A stretch of 24,771 nt of DNA from an uncultured Clostridia bacterium (GTDB taxonomy: Bacteria; Bacillota; Clostridia; Christensenellales; Aristaeellaceae). Positions 1 to 7,215 of this stretch are shown piece by piece. The stretch spans positions 1 to 24,771 of the forward strand of contig CAKUFB010000004.1 of the NCBI GenBank assembly GCA_934647145.1. The letters run 5' to 3'. Every line of letters begins with the position of its first letter. The stretch's first letter is position 1. Position numbers and translations under genes: made by a program. The notes under the pieces were generated by a model. That model was given only the letters and a program-made list of their open reading frames with translations. It did no database searches and was not told the DNA's origin.

Positions 1-19
1 TTGGCGAAACTGCCGACGG

Positions 20-122
20 CTCAAATCGTAGATTTGAGGCGCGGCACCTGGCCGGGGAGCTTGCTTCCCCGTCCACCAGCTTGTCAAAACCTTTTTTGAC
101 AAGCTGTGCCGACACTGTCGGC
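20..122. repeat. Cluster of four short hairpins upstream of rarA
   Basis: Four consecutive inverted repeats are visible: CTCAAATC/GATTTGAG (20-38), GGGGAGC/GCTTCCCC (54-70, one bulge), CAGCTTGTCAAAA/TTTTGACAAGCTG (77-106) and GCCGAC/GTCGGC (108-122). The 13-bp stem at 77-106 is strong and could terminate transcription from an upstream gene outside the window. The arrangement of several hairpins separated by short GC-rich spacers resembles the dispersed repeats elsewhere in the window. It may be a further family or a truncated relative of family B, which also pairs a GGGGGAG-type stem with an A/T-rich stem. Confidence 0.6.
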
Positions 123-138
123 CTTCATCAAATTGTGC

Positions 139-167
139 TTTTCAAAGGAGGGGGAATGCGCTATAAT
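139..167 (+). promoter_or_regulatory. Predicted SigA promoter of rarA
   Basis: A perfect -10 TATAAT (162-167) lies 17 nt after a weak -35 TTTTCA (139-144, 4 of 6 matches). Transcription would start near 174, giving a leader of about 22 nt before the ATG at 196. It lies just downstream of the hairpin cluster. Confidence 0.55.
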
Positions 168-195
168 AGGCTCAGAAAAGAGTGGGAGAGACGTC

Positions 196-1500
196 ATGCA
201 GGATTTGTTTGAGTCAAATGAGAGGAGCCAGGCGCCGCTGGCCGACCGGATGCGTCCGCGCACGCTGGACGAGTTTCTGGGGCAGCGGGCGATCGTGGGG
301 GAGGGGCGGCTGCTGCGCCGGGCCATTGAGGCCGACCGGCTGACCAGCTCGATCTTTTACGGCCCGCCCGGCACCGGAAAAACCACGCTGGCGACGATCA
401 TCGCGAACACGACGAGGTCGGCCTTTGTGCGCCTGAACGCCGTGACCAGCGGGGTGAGCGACCTGCGCGACGCGCTGAAGGAGGCGGAAAGCCGCCTGAG
501 ACTGTACGGGCAGAGCACCTACCTGCTGCTGGACGAGTGCCACCGGTGGAGCAAGGCGCAGTCCGACTCGATCCTGCCCGCGATTGAGCAGGGCACGATC
601 CGGTTCATCGGCTCGACGACCGAGAATCCGATGATCGCCATGACCCCGGCCATCGTGTCGCGCTGCCGGCTGTTTGAGTTTGTGGCGCTGACGCAGAAGG
701 ACGTGGAAAAGGCGATCCTGCGCGCAGCGGCCGACGAGGAGCGGGGCTACGGCAGGCTGCACGTGACCCTCGACGACGAGGCGCTTCACCACATCGCGCA
801 GGTGGCGGGCGGCGACGTGCGCAGTGCGCTCAACGCGCTGGAGCTGGCCGTGCTGACCACGCCGGTGGGCGCGGACGGCGGCATCCGCATCACGAAGGAA
901 ATCGCCGAGGAGTCGATCCAGAAGCGGGTGCTGCGCTGCGACGAGTCGATGTTTTACGACATGCTGTCGGCCTTCTGCAAGTCGCTTCGCGGCTCGGACA
1001 GCGACGCGGCGCTGGCCTGGTTCGCGCGGATGAACTATGCGGGGGTCGACCCGCGCATCATCGTGCGGCGCATCATCGCGCACGCCAGCGAGGACGTGGG
1101 CCTGGCCAATCCGACGGCCATGCTGCAGGCGGTGGCGGCCGCTCAGGCGCTGGAGATGATCGGCATGCCCGAGGCGCGCCTGTCCATCACGCAGGCCATC
1201 ATCGCGGTGTGCGAGAGCCCGAAGTCGAACAGCGTGGTCATGGCGGTGGACAGGGCCTTTGCCGACGCGGAGAAGGGCGGCTTCCAGCCGGTGCCGGTTC
1301 ACCTGCGCGACACAAGCTACGCGGGCAGCGACCGCCTGGGCTCGGGCGTGGGGTACAAGTACCCGCACGACTATCCGGGGCACTTTGTCCGGCAGCAGTA
1401 CCTGCCCCTCGAGGCGGGCGGCCTGCCCTACTACGTGCCCAGCGACCAGGGGCAGGAGGAAAAGCTGCGCGCCCGCCGGGCGGAACGCGGCATAAAATAA
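196..1500 (+). CDS. rarA: Replication-associated recombination protein RarA (MgsA/Mgs1 family AAA+ ATPase)
   Basis: A 434-residue AAA+ ATPase of the RarA/MgsA/WRNIP1 family, related to clamp-loader subunits, that acts at stalled replication forks in the cytoplasm. Walker A GPPGTGKTT is at residues 56-64, Walker B LLLDECH at about 110-116, and a sensor-1 type GSTTENP follows, as is typical of the family. The C-terminal part has the usual tetramerisation/MgsA region (DPRIIVRRIIAHASEDVG, then the SYAGSDRLGSG and YKYPHDYPGH segments). The start at 196 is preferred over an in-frame ATG at 106 because it follows GGGAGAG (184-190) and because family members begin with a short segment like MQDLF. The Walker B tail reads DECHRWSK instead of the usual DEIHRFNK. 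tlyA begins 9 nt downstream, so the two are probably co-transcribed. Confidence 0.95.
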   Translation: MQDLFESNERSQAPLADRMRPRTLDEFLGQRAIVGEGRLLRRAIEADRLTSSIFYGPPGTGKTTLATIIANTTRSAFVRLNAVTSGVSDLRDALKEAESRLRLYGQSTYLLLDECHRWSKAQSDSILPAIEQGTIRFIGSTTENPMIAMTPAIVSRCRLFEFVALTQKDVEKAILRAAADEERGYGRLHVTLDDEALHHIAQVAGGDVRSALNALELAVLTTPVGADGGIRITKEIAEESIQKRVLRCDESMFYDMLSAFCKSLRGSDSDAALAWFARMNYAGVDPRIIVRRIIAHASEDVGLANPTAMLQAVAAAQALEMIGMPEARLSITQAIIAVCESPKSNSVVMAVDRAFADAEKGGFQPVPVHLRDTSYAGSDRLGSGVGYKYPHDYPGHFVRQQYLPLEAGGLPYYVPSDQGQEEKLRARRAERGIK

Positions 1501-1509
1501 GGAGCGGGT

Positions 1510-2337
1510 ATGGAAAAGGCGAAAAAGGCGCGCGCCGACGTGGCGCTGGTGGAGCGCGGCCTGGCCGAGAGCCGGGAGAAGGCGCAGGCGCTGATTATGT
1601 CCGGCGTGGTGTACGTGGACGAGGTGAAGGTGGACAAGGCCTCGCAGGCGATTAAGCCGGAGGACAATCTGCTGGTGCGCGGGGCGGCGCATCCCTACGT
1701 GTCGCGCGGCGGGCTGAAGCTGGAAAAGGCGCTCAAGGTATTCCACTGCGACCCGGCCGGCGTGGCGGCGATGGATCTGGGCGCGTCGACCGGCGGGTTT
1801 ACCGACGTGCTGCTGCAAAACGGCGCGCGGCACGTGTACAGCATCGACGTGGGCTTCGGCCAGCTGGACTGGCGCATCCGCAACGACGAGCGCGTGACCG
1901 TCATGGAGCGCACCAACGCCCGCGCGCTGACCGAGGACATGTTTCCCGAACGGCCGTCGCTGGCCGTGATGGACGTGTCGTTCATCTCGATCAGGCTGAT
2001 TCTGCCCTGCGCCTGCCGGATACTGGGCGAGGAGGGGCGTTTTCTGACCCTGATCAAGCCCCAGTTTGAGGCCGGGCGCGAGCGCGTGGGCAAAAAAGGC
2101 GTGGTCAGCGACCCGCAGACGCATTTCGACGTGGTAAAATCGATCGTCGACTTCGTGCCCACGCTGGGCTGGCGCGCGCAGGCGCTCGACTTTTCGCCCA
2201 TCCGCGGCCCGGAGGGCAACATCGAGTTCCTGGCCGACCTCATTCCCGAGGCCCGCGCCCAGGCCGAGCCGCCCACCGACGACGAAATCCGCGACCTGGT
2301 CGCCCGCGCCCACGCCGGCGCGGTGGCGCATCTGTAG
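1510..2337 (+). CDS. tlyA: TlyA family rRNA 2'-O-methyltransferase (S4 domain plus FtsJ-like methyltransferase)
   Basis: 275 residues, the normal length for the TlyA/YqxC family (old name hemolysin A), which methylates ribose of rRNA using SAM. An S4 RNA-binding domain spans about residues 8-67 (RADVALVERGLAESREKAQ). The FtsJ/RrmJ-type Rossmann domain follows, with SAM-binding motif DLGASTGGFTD at 89-99, then SIDVGFGQLDWR, AVMDVSFIS and LIKPQFEAGRE, which carries the catalytic Lys region. The start follows AAGGAGCGGG (1499-1508), 9 nt after the rarA stop. In Bacillus the homologue lies with xseA/ispA/dxs/recN; none of those are here, so the pairing with rarA is specific to this lineage. A family A hairpin starts 20 nt after the stop. 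Confidence 0.94.
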   Translation: MEKAKKARADVALVERGLAESREKAQALIMSGVVYVDEVKVDKASQAIKPEDNLLVRGAAHPYVSRGGLKLEKALKVFHCDPAGVAAMDLGASTGGFTDVLLQNGARHVYSIDVGFGQLDWRIRNDERVTVMERTNARALTEDMFPERPSLAVMDVSFISIRLILPCACRILGEEGRFLTLIKPQFEAGRERVGKKGVVSDPQTHFDVVKSIVDFVPTLGWRAQALDFSPIRGPEGNIEFLADLIPEARAQAEPPTDDEIRDLVARAHAGAVAHL

Positions 2338-2345
2338 GGGGGAAC

Positions 2346-2458
2346 GGGGGAGACGCCGGGGAGACGGCTTTTCTGAGAAAAGCCTCTCCCCAGACCTCTC
2401 ACGAAAAGCACTTTGATCCACGAAAAGCTAAATGGTGACAGATGTGGCTCCCCGAATG
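2346..2458 (+). repeat. Family A gene-end repeat, copy 1 (after tlyA)
   Basis: The hairpin GGGGAGA(C)GGCTTTTC-TGA-GAAAAGCCTCTCCCC (2358-2391) begins 20 nt after the tlyA stop. It is followed by the conserved tract GAAAAGCACTTTGATCC (2403-2419) and, 29 nt later, TCCCCGAATG (2449-2458). The order is the same as in copies 2-4 when each is read in the direction of its upstream gene. It probably acts as a terminator or mRNA 3' end structure; no T-tract follows, so it is not a textbook intrinsic terminator. Confidence 0.75.
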
Positions 2459-2540
2459 AAGCGCTGGTTCGGAAAAGGCGGCGGAGGTACTGAAAGATAC
2501 GCGATTCCCCGAATGAAGCGCGGGAACGAAAAGACGACGT
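2446..2540 (+). repeat. Two short direct repeats carrying CCCCGAATGAAGCGC
   Basis: TCCCCGAATGAAGCGCTGG (2449 onward) and TCCCCGAATGAAGCGCGGG (2505 onward) are near-identical direct repeats about 56 bp apart. Each is followed by a diverged GAAAAGRCGRC segment. The CCCCGAATG core is the distal tag of family A, so this looks like one tag duplicated or a second eroded copy. Confidence 0.55.
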
Positions 2541-2555
2541 GAGTGGAAGGCGGGA

Positions 2556-2640
2556 GGAAGACCTTGGCCGCTCTGATCTATGGCGGCCAATGGTCGTCGA
2601 TAGGAGAGGCGGCAGCAGGTGGCTCCGGGCACTGCCCGGC
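2556..2640 (-). repeat. Family D repeat, copy D3 (minus orientation)
   Basis: Stem GACCTTGGCCGC (2560-2571) pairs with GCGGCCAATGGTC (2583-2595, one bulged A) around the loop TCTGATCTATG. On the minus strand this reads CATAGATCAGA, matching the constant loop of the other D copies. The flank GGCGGCAGCAGGTGGCT (2609-2625) is the reverse complement of AGCCACCTGCTGCCGC found at D2. It is followed at 2648-2665 by GGCCGCCTCTCGAACGTA, a fragment of a family A arm, so the whole gap 2338-2683 consists of repeat modules. Confidence 0.7.
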
Positions 2641-2683
2641 AGAAAGGCCGCCTCTCGAACGTACCCCAAAAGGAGGATGAAGG

Positions 2684-4615
2684 ATGATTGACTTTGTGGT
2701 GAAAGAGAACGGTATGATGGATGTGCTGCTGCCCGGCGCGGTGCTGCGCGGGGTGGAGTGCCTGGTGACGCTGGAGGATCAGGGTCGGGTGAAGCTGAGC
2801 CTGGGCGAGGTCGAGCGGGGCGAGCGGTTCGTGCGCGTGCATGTGGCGAACGAGGAGATGCGCGTTCAGGGCGAGCTGACGCTGCGCGAGGGCGAGGACT
2901 TCTGCTATTTCGAGCCGCGGCTGCGCGTGAGCCGGGCGAACATGGGGTATCCGGTGACGTTTGCGGGCAAGGACAGCTTCGTGGTGCGCGTGGGGGAGAT
3001 TGAAACGTGCGACGCGCTGCTGGCCGAGGCGCTGCAGCCCACGCCCTGGTGGACGAACCCGTTCTTCCCGATGGGGCTTGAGGAGGTGCCGGAGCAGACG
3101 CAGCTGCTGCTGGCCCGCACCGACCGGGGCGCGCTGTTCCTCCTGCCGCTGGTGGGCGACGATTACAAGACCGAGCTGCACGGCGGCGAGGGCGGACTGT
3201 ACCTGTCCATGTGCCTGTACGACTGCGGCCACGACCGGCTGGAGGGCGCGATGATCGCGCTGGCGGCGGACGAGGACGCGTACACGGCGGTGGAGAACGG
3301 CTACGCGCGCTGCGTGGAGCAGGGGCTGATTCGCACCCGGCTCAAGGCTGAGAAGGAATACCCCGAGATGATGGAGTACCTGGGCTGGTGCAGCTGGAAC
3401 GCGTTTTACCACGAGGTGAACGAGCGCGGCCTGCTCGAAAAGCTGGACGAGCTGAAGAAGAAGCGGGTGCCGGTGGGCTGGGTGCTGATCGACGACGGCT
3501 GGAGCCCGGTCGAGGACAGTAAGCTGACCGGCCTGCACGAGGACGAGGCCAAGTTCCCCAGCGGCCTGGCCGCGTTCGTGCGGCGCGCGCACGAGGAGTA
3601 CGGCGTGGGTCAGGTGGGCGTGTGGCACGCCTTCAACGGCTACTGGGAGGGCATCAAGGAGGACAGCCCGCTCGCGCGGGAGATGAGCGCCGCCTTCAGC
3701 CGCACCAAGGACGGACATCTGCTGCCCGGGTTCGAGTTTACGCAGGCGTTCGAGTTCTTCAACGCCTGGCACCGGTGGCTCAGCGAGCAGGGAATCGACT
3801 TTGTGAAGGTGGACAACCAGAGCAGCGCGATCAACTTTATCCGCAACAACGCCCCGATGAAGGCGATTGCGCAGGCGCACCGGGCGCTGGAGACCTCGGT
3901 GAAGCTGAACTTCACCGCGCCCCTGATCAACTGCATGGGCATGGCCAACGAGGACGCGTTCAACCGCGAATACTCGACCGTCTCGCGCAACAGCGACGAC
4001 TTCTTCCCGAACAGGGAGAACGGCTTCGTCAGTCACGTCCTGCAGAACGCCTACAACTCGATCTTCTACGATCAGCTGTACGTCTGCGACTACGACATGT
4101 GGTGGACGACCCATCCCACGGCAGTGGTCAGCGCGGCGCTGCGCGCCGTCAGCGGCGGCCCGATCTACGTCAGCGACAAGGTGGGCGAGACCGACGCGGC
4201 CGTGCTCCTGCCCCTGGTTGAGGAGGACGGCCGCATCATCCGCTGCGACCACGCCGCCAGGCCCGCGCCCTGCTGCCTGTTCGAGGACGTGCGCAGGACG
4301 ACCGGCGTGCTCAAGCTCACCAACCGCTGCGGCGCGAACGCCGTGACCGCGGCCTTCAACCTGACTGAGGATGAAAGGGCCTGCCGGATCGCCTTCGAGG
4401 ACACCGAGTGCGAGCCGGGCGTGCGCTACCTGGCCTACCTGCACTTCGAAAAGAAGTACGTGCCCTTCGACGAGGCCATCGAGCTGACGCTGCCCGCGGG
4501 CGGCGTGGAGATCGTCAACCTCTACCCGGTCGACGAGAACGGCCTGGCCGAGGCGGGCGAGGAGGACAAGTACGTCTCCGCGGGCAGCCGCAAGACCCAC
4601 AAGGTGAAGCTGTAG
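2684..4615 (+). CDS. Alpha-galactosidase / raffinose synthase-like glycoside hydrolase (GH36 type, Sip1 family)
   Basis: 643 residues related to the raffinose synthase/seed imbibition (Sip1) branch of GH36, in the melibiase-like clan. A beta-sandwich N-terminal region (about 1-220) precedes a TIM barrel with YLGWCSWNAFY, then LIDDGWSP (Asp270-Asp271), the nucleophile segment VKVDNQSS (Asp377) and the acid/base segment SRNSDDFF (Asp438/Asp439). It ends in a C-terminal beta domain. No signal peptide is visible, so it should act in the cytoplasm on imported alpha-galactosides. The start has an excellent AAAAGGAGG site (2668-2676). A MATE exporter follows 48 nt later on the same strand. The exact substrate (raffinose family, melibiose or host glycan galactose) cannot be told from the sequence. 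A transferase rather than a hydrolase is possible, since plant relatives are galactosyltransferases. Confidence 0.85.
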   Translation: MIDFVVKENGMMDVLLPGAVLRGVECLVTLEDQGRVKLSLGEVERGERFVRVHVANEEMRVQGELTLREGEDFCYFEPRLRVSRANMGYPVTFAGKDSFVVRVGEIETCDALLAEALQPTPWWTNPFFPMGLEEVPEQTQLLLARTDRGALFLLPLVGDDYKTELHGGEGGLYLSMCLYDCGHDRLEGAMIALAADEDAYTAVENGYARCVEQGLIRTRLKAEKEYPEMMEYLGWCSWNAFYHEVNERGLLEKLDELKKKRVPVGWVLIDDGWSPVEDSKLTGLHEDEAKFPSGLAAFVRRAHEEYGVGQVGVWHAFNGYWEGIKEDSPLAREMSAAFSRTKDGHLLPGFEFTQAFEFFNAWHRWLSEQGIDFVKVDNQSSAINFIRNNAPMKAIAQAHRALETSVKLNFTAPLINCMGMANEDAFNREYSTVSRNSDDFFPNRENGFVSHVLQNAYNSIFYDQLYVCDYDMWWTTHPTAVVSAALRAVSGGPIYVSDKVGETDAAVLLPLVEEDGRIIRCDHAARPAPCCLFEDVRRTTGVLKLTNRCGANAVTAAFNLTEDERACRIAFEDTECEPGVRYLAYLHFEKKYVPFDEAIELTLPAGGVEIVNLYPVDENGLAEAGEEDKYVSAGSRKTHKVKL

Positions 4616-4663
4616 GGCGCAGATTGCGCGGCGTGAACCCTGAAGCAATGGAGGATAAGGACG

Positions 4664-6025
4664 ATGAATCGCGAAAAACAGGATTTGACGCAGGGACGCC
4701 TGGGAAAGCAAATCCTCTTTTTCAGCCTGCCGCTGATGATTTCAAACGTGCTGCAGGTGCTGTTCAACATGTCGGACATCGCCGTCGTGGGCCGGTTCGC
4801 CGGCTCCGCGGCGCTGGGCGCGGTGGGCTCGACCACCATCCTGGTGACGCTGTTTACCGGCTTTCTGATCGGCGTGGGCACCGGCGTGAACGTGCTGGTG
4901 GCGCGCTGCTTCGGCGCGAGGAGCGAAAAGGATACCCGCGCGACCGTACACACCTCGCTGCTCATCATGGGCATACTGGGCATCCTGCTGCTGGCGCTGG
5001 GCGAGCTGTTCGCCACGCAGATGCTGCGCCTGCTCAACACCAAGGAGGAGCTGCTTGAGAGCGCGGCGCTGTACCTGCGCATTTACTTCCTGGGCATGCC
5101 CGCCATGGCGATCTACAACTTCGGCAACGCGGTCTACAGCGCGGTGGGCAACACCCGAAAGCCGCTGTACTACCTGCTGGCGGCAGGCATACTCAACGTG
5201 CTGCTCAACCTGTTTTTCGTGATCGTATGCCGCCTCGACGTGGCGGGCGTGGCCATTGCCAGCGCGGCCTCGCAGTGCCTGTCCGCCTTTTTGATCGTGC
5301 GGGCGCTGCACAGGGAGGACGGCATGCATTCGCTGCGCTTTAAGGAGGTGCGCCTGGACGCGTGCAAGGCCCGCGAGATCCTGGCGCTGGGCGTGCCCTC
5401 GGGCGGCCAGAACGCCATCTTCGCCATCGCCAACCTGTTTATCCAGGCGGGCGTGAACTCCTTCGACGCAACCGTGGTCGCGGGCAACGCCGCCGCCGCC
5501 AACGCCGACGGCCTGATCTACGACGTGATGGCCGCGTTCTACACCGCCTGCGCCAGCTTTATGAGCCAGAACCTGGGCGCGGGCAGGCGCGAGCGGGTCA
5601 TCAGGAGCTACTTTATCTCGCTGGGCTATTCCTTTTTCGCGGGCGGCATACTGGGCATGACCCTGCTGCTGTTCGGCAGGCCCTTCCTGTCGCTGTTTAC
5701 GAACGACCCGGCCGTCGCGCAGGCGGGCATGGAGCGGCTGACCATCATGAGCTTCTCCTACGCGGTGTCGGCGCTGATGGACTGCACGATCGCCGCCTCG
5801 CGCGGCCTGGGCAAGAGCGTGGTGCCGATGATCATCGTCATCATGGGCTCGTGCGTGTTCCGCGTGGCGTGGGTGTACACGGTGTTCGCGTACTTCCGCA
5901 CGATTACCTCGCTGTACCTGCTCTACATCTTCTCCTGGACGATCACCGGCGTGGCCGAGGCGCTCTACTTCGCCCGCTGCTACCGGCGAATCGCCCCGGG
6001 CATTATCGCGCCGACCACGGCATGA
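4664..6025 (+). CDS. MATE family efflux transporter
   Basis: 453 residues with about twelve hydrophobic segments arranged as two six-helix halves, the standard size and layout of the MATE (NorM/DinF) multidrug/toxin exporters driven by Na+ or H+. The N-terminal half shows ISNVLQVLFNMSDIAVVGRF and the GVGTGVNVLVARCFGA segment typical of the clostridial branch. The second half repeats the pattern near GVPSGGQNAIFAIANLFIQ. The start follows AAGGACG, 48 nt after the alpha-galactosidase stop, so they probably share a transcript, though a functional link is not evident. A clear intrinsic terminator follows at 6040-6073. The substrate cannot be predicted. Confidence 0.93.
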   Translation: MNREKQDLTQGRLGKQILFFSLPLMISNVLQVLFNMSDIAVVGRFAGSAALGAVGSTTILVTLFTGFLIGVGTGVNVLVARCFGARSEKDTRATVHTSLLIMGILGILLLALGELFATQMLRLLNTKEELLESAALYLRIYFLGMPAMAIYNFGNAVYSAVGNTRKPLYYLLAAGILNVLLNLFFVIVCRLDVAGVAIASAASQCLSAFLIVRALHREDGMHSLRFKEVRLDACKAREILALGVPSGGQNAIFAIANLFIQAGVNSFDATVVAGNAAAANADGLIYDVMAAFYTACASFMSQNLGAGRRERVIRSYFISLGYSFFAGGILGMTLLLFGRPFLSLFTNDPAVAQAGMERLTIMSFSYAVSALMDCTIAASRGLGKSVVPMIIVIMGSCVFRVAWVYTVFAYFRTITSLYLLYIFSWTITGVAEALYFARCYRRIAPGIIAPTTA

Positions 6026-6039
6026 CGCAGGTCTCTTTT

Positions 6040-6073
6040 CAGTCCCCGGGCGTACTGCACGGGGGCTGTTTTT
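6040..6073 (+). terminator. Intrinsic terminator after the MATE gene
   Basis: Stem CAGTCCCCG (6040-6048) pairs with CGGGGGCTG (6060-6068, one G-T pair), followed directly by TTTTT (6069-6073), 15 nt after the stop codon. Confidence 0.8.
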
Positions 6074-6133
6074 GTGCAGATACGCTGGGCGGGGTGCAGG
6101 CCTGCCGCCTGAAGCGCTGAATGCAGGCGCTCG

Positions 6134-6248
6134 CATTCGGGGAACCGCGTTTCTATGATCTCCATCGCCGCGTGGATCAAAGTGTTTTCCGGGAGAGGGT
6201 CTGGGGGAGGCGCCTTTTTCAAAAAGGCGGCCTCCCCCAGCGTATCCT
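6134..6248 (-). repeat. Family A gene-end repeat, copy 2 (after spo0A)
   Basis: Read on the minus strand, the spo0A stop is followed after 13 nt by a near-perfect hairpin (6201-6240). Its outer stem is CTGGGGGAGG/CCTCCCCCAG and its inner stem GCCTTTTT/AAAAAGGC. Then come GGAAAACACTTTGATCC and, 26 nt later, TCCCCGAATG (plus-strand 6134-6143). The outer stem differs from copy 5 (TCGAGAGG/CCTCTCGA) yet still pairs, so both arms changed together. Confidence 0.78.
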
Positions 6249-6253
6249 TCGTC

Positions 6254-7012
6254 CTAGCCCGCGTCGGAGAGCTTCTGAGCGACGAGGGCGATAAATTCGC
6301 CGTTGGTGGGCTTGTCCTTTTCGGTGAAGACGTCCGTGCCGAGCAGGCGGTTGGTGGTTTCGAGGCGGCCGCGGTTCCAGGCGACCTCGATGGCGTGGCG
6401 CATGGCGCGCTCGACCTTGCTGGAGGAGGTGTCGTAGCGGCGGGCGACGCCGGGGTAGAGCTGTCCGGTGATGTGGGAGATCAGCTCGCGGTCGGCCATG
6501 ACCATGCGGACGGCCTCGCGCAGGTACTGATAGCCCTTGATGTGGGCGGGGATGCCCAGGGTGAGGAAGAGGTTGGCGACGCGCTCATCGGCCGAGGCGC
6601 GGGGGAGGGCGGGCTGAACCTGCGCCTCCTGCTGGGGGCGGTGAACCCTAGCGACCTCGAGGATGCGCCGGTGCAGCAGCTGCGCCTGGATGGGCTTGAC
6701 CATGTAGTAGCAGGCGCCCAGCTCCATGGCGCGCGAGATGACGCTGTCGTTCCCCACGGCGGTAAAGACCAGTACGTGCGGCGCCTTTTCCCGCTTCTGC
6801 AGCTCGGCGAGCACGCTCAGGCCGTCCATCCGGGGCATGATGACGTCCAGAAGCAGCACGTCCGCTTCCCTTTCCGCGCACAGCTCCAGCGCGGCCAGGC
6901 CGTCCGGCGCCTCGCCCACCAGCTCGATGTCTTCATAGGCGGACAGCTCGCGCGCGACGTCCCTTCGCAGCGCGGCGTTGTCGTCCGCGAGAATCAGGCG
7001 AACGTTTGCCAT
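6254..7012 (-). CDS. spo0A: Sporulation master response regulator Spo0A
   Basis: 252 residues. The N-terminal receiver domain has acidic pocket DD at 10-11, phosphoacceptor Asp56 in LLLDVIMPRMDG, Thr84 and Lys106 (MVKPI). The C-terminal effector domain is highly diagnostic of Spo0A: GIPAHIKGYQYLREAV, ITGQLYPGVARRYDT, SSKVERAMRHAIEVAWNRG and KPTNGEFIALVAQKL. Phosphorylated through a phosphorelay or orphan kinases, it binds 0A boxes and starts sporulation. The ATG follows GGGAGGAAAA. The gene stands alone: the usual upstream neighbour spoIVB is absent, and a sensor kinase diverges from the same 200-bp region. A family A repeat sits at its 3' end. Identification is secure. Confidence 0.97.
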   Translation of the reverse strand: MANVRLILADDNAALRRDVARELSAYEDIELVGEAPDGLAALELCAEREADVLLLDVIMPRMDGLSVLAELQKREKAPHVLVFTAVGNDSVISRAMELGACYYMVKPIQAQLLHRRILEVARVHRPQQEAQVQPALPRASADERVANLFLTLGIPAHIKGYQYLREAVRMVMADRELISHITGQLYPGVARRYDTSSSKVERAMRHAIEVAWNRGRLETTNRLLGTDVFTEKDKPTNGEFIALVAQKLSDAG

Positions 7013-7083
7013 GATGATTTTCCTCCCGTTTTTCGATTGATATTAACTGAATATGCGCCCAGACAGGCGGATATGACAGGATA

Positions 7084-7110
7084 CGACCCGCGGGTCGAGG
7101 ACACAGTATA
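7084..7110 (-). promoter_or_regulatory. Possible spo0A promoter -10 with adjacent 14-bp palindrome
   Basis: On the minus strand TATACT (plus 7105-7110) is a good -10 hexamer, but no convincing -35 is seen 16-18 nt upstream. Seven nucleotides downstream, at the expected transcription start, is a perfect palindrome CGACCCGCGGGTCG (7084-7097), a plausible operator. The spo0A leader would be about 85 nt. Confidence 0.35.
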
Positions 7111-7156
7111 AAAACGAGTGAAAAGTGTTTTATTCGGAGTGGAATGAAAAAGAGAC

Positions 7157-7186
7157 TTGGCAGGGAGAACGCGCGTGTGTTATAGT
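7157..7186 (+). promoter_or_regulatory. SigA-type promoter of the sensor kinase operon
   Basis: -35 TTGGCA (7157-7162) and -10 TATAGT (7181-7186) are separated by 18 nt. Transcription would start near 7193, leaving a short leader of about 23 nt before the ATG at 7216. Confidence 0.65.
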
Positions 7187-7215
7187 GAAGAAAATGGGGA
7201 AAAGTGGGGATGATC

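Noticed and set aside
106..195. Upstream ATG extension of rarA
   Set aside because: It would start before the TATAAT promoter and lacks similarity to the family; the ATG at 196 has a ribosome site.
214..2421. Long open frame of 735 codons on the minus strand across rarA and tlyA
   Set aside because: It is antisense to two well-supported genes and has the His/Arg/Ala/Gly-rich composition expected from GC-rich third positions; no domain is recognisable.
2399..4711. 770-codon minus-strand frame over the alpha-galactosidase
   Set aside because: Antisense shadow of a gene with clear catalytic motifs; low-complexity composition.
6134..6248. Family A as a classical rho-independent terminator only
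   Set aside because: The strong stem fits, but no T-run follows and 50-80 nt of downstream sequence is conserved, which a simple terminator does not need.
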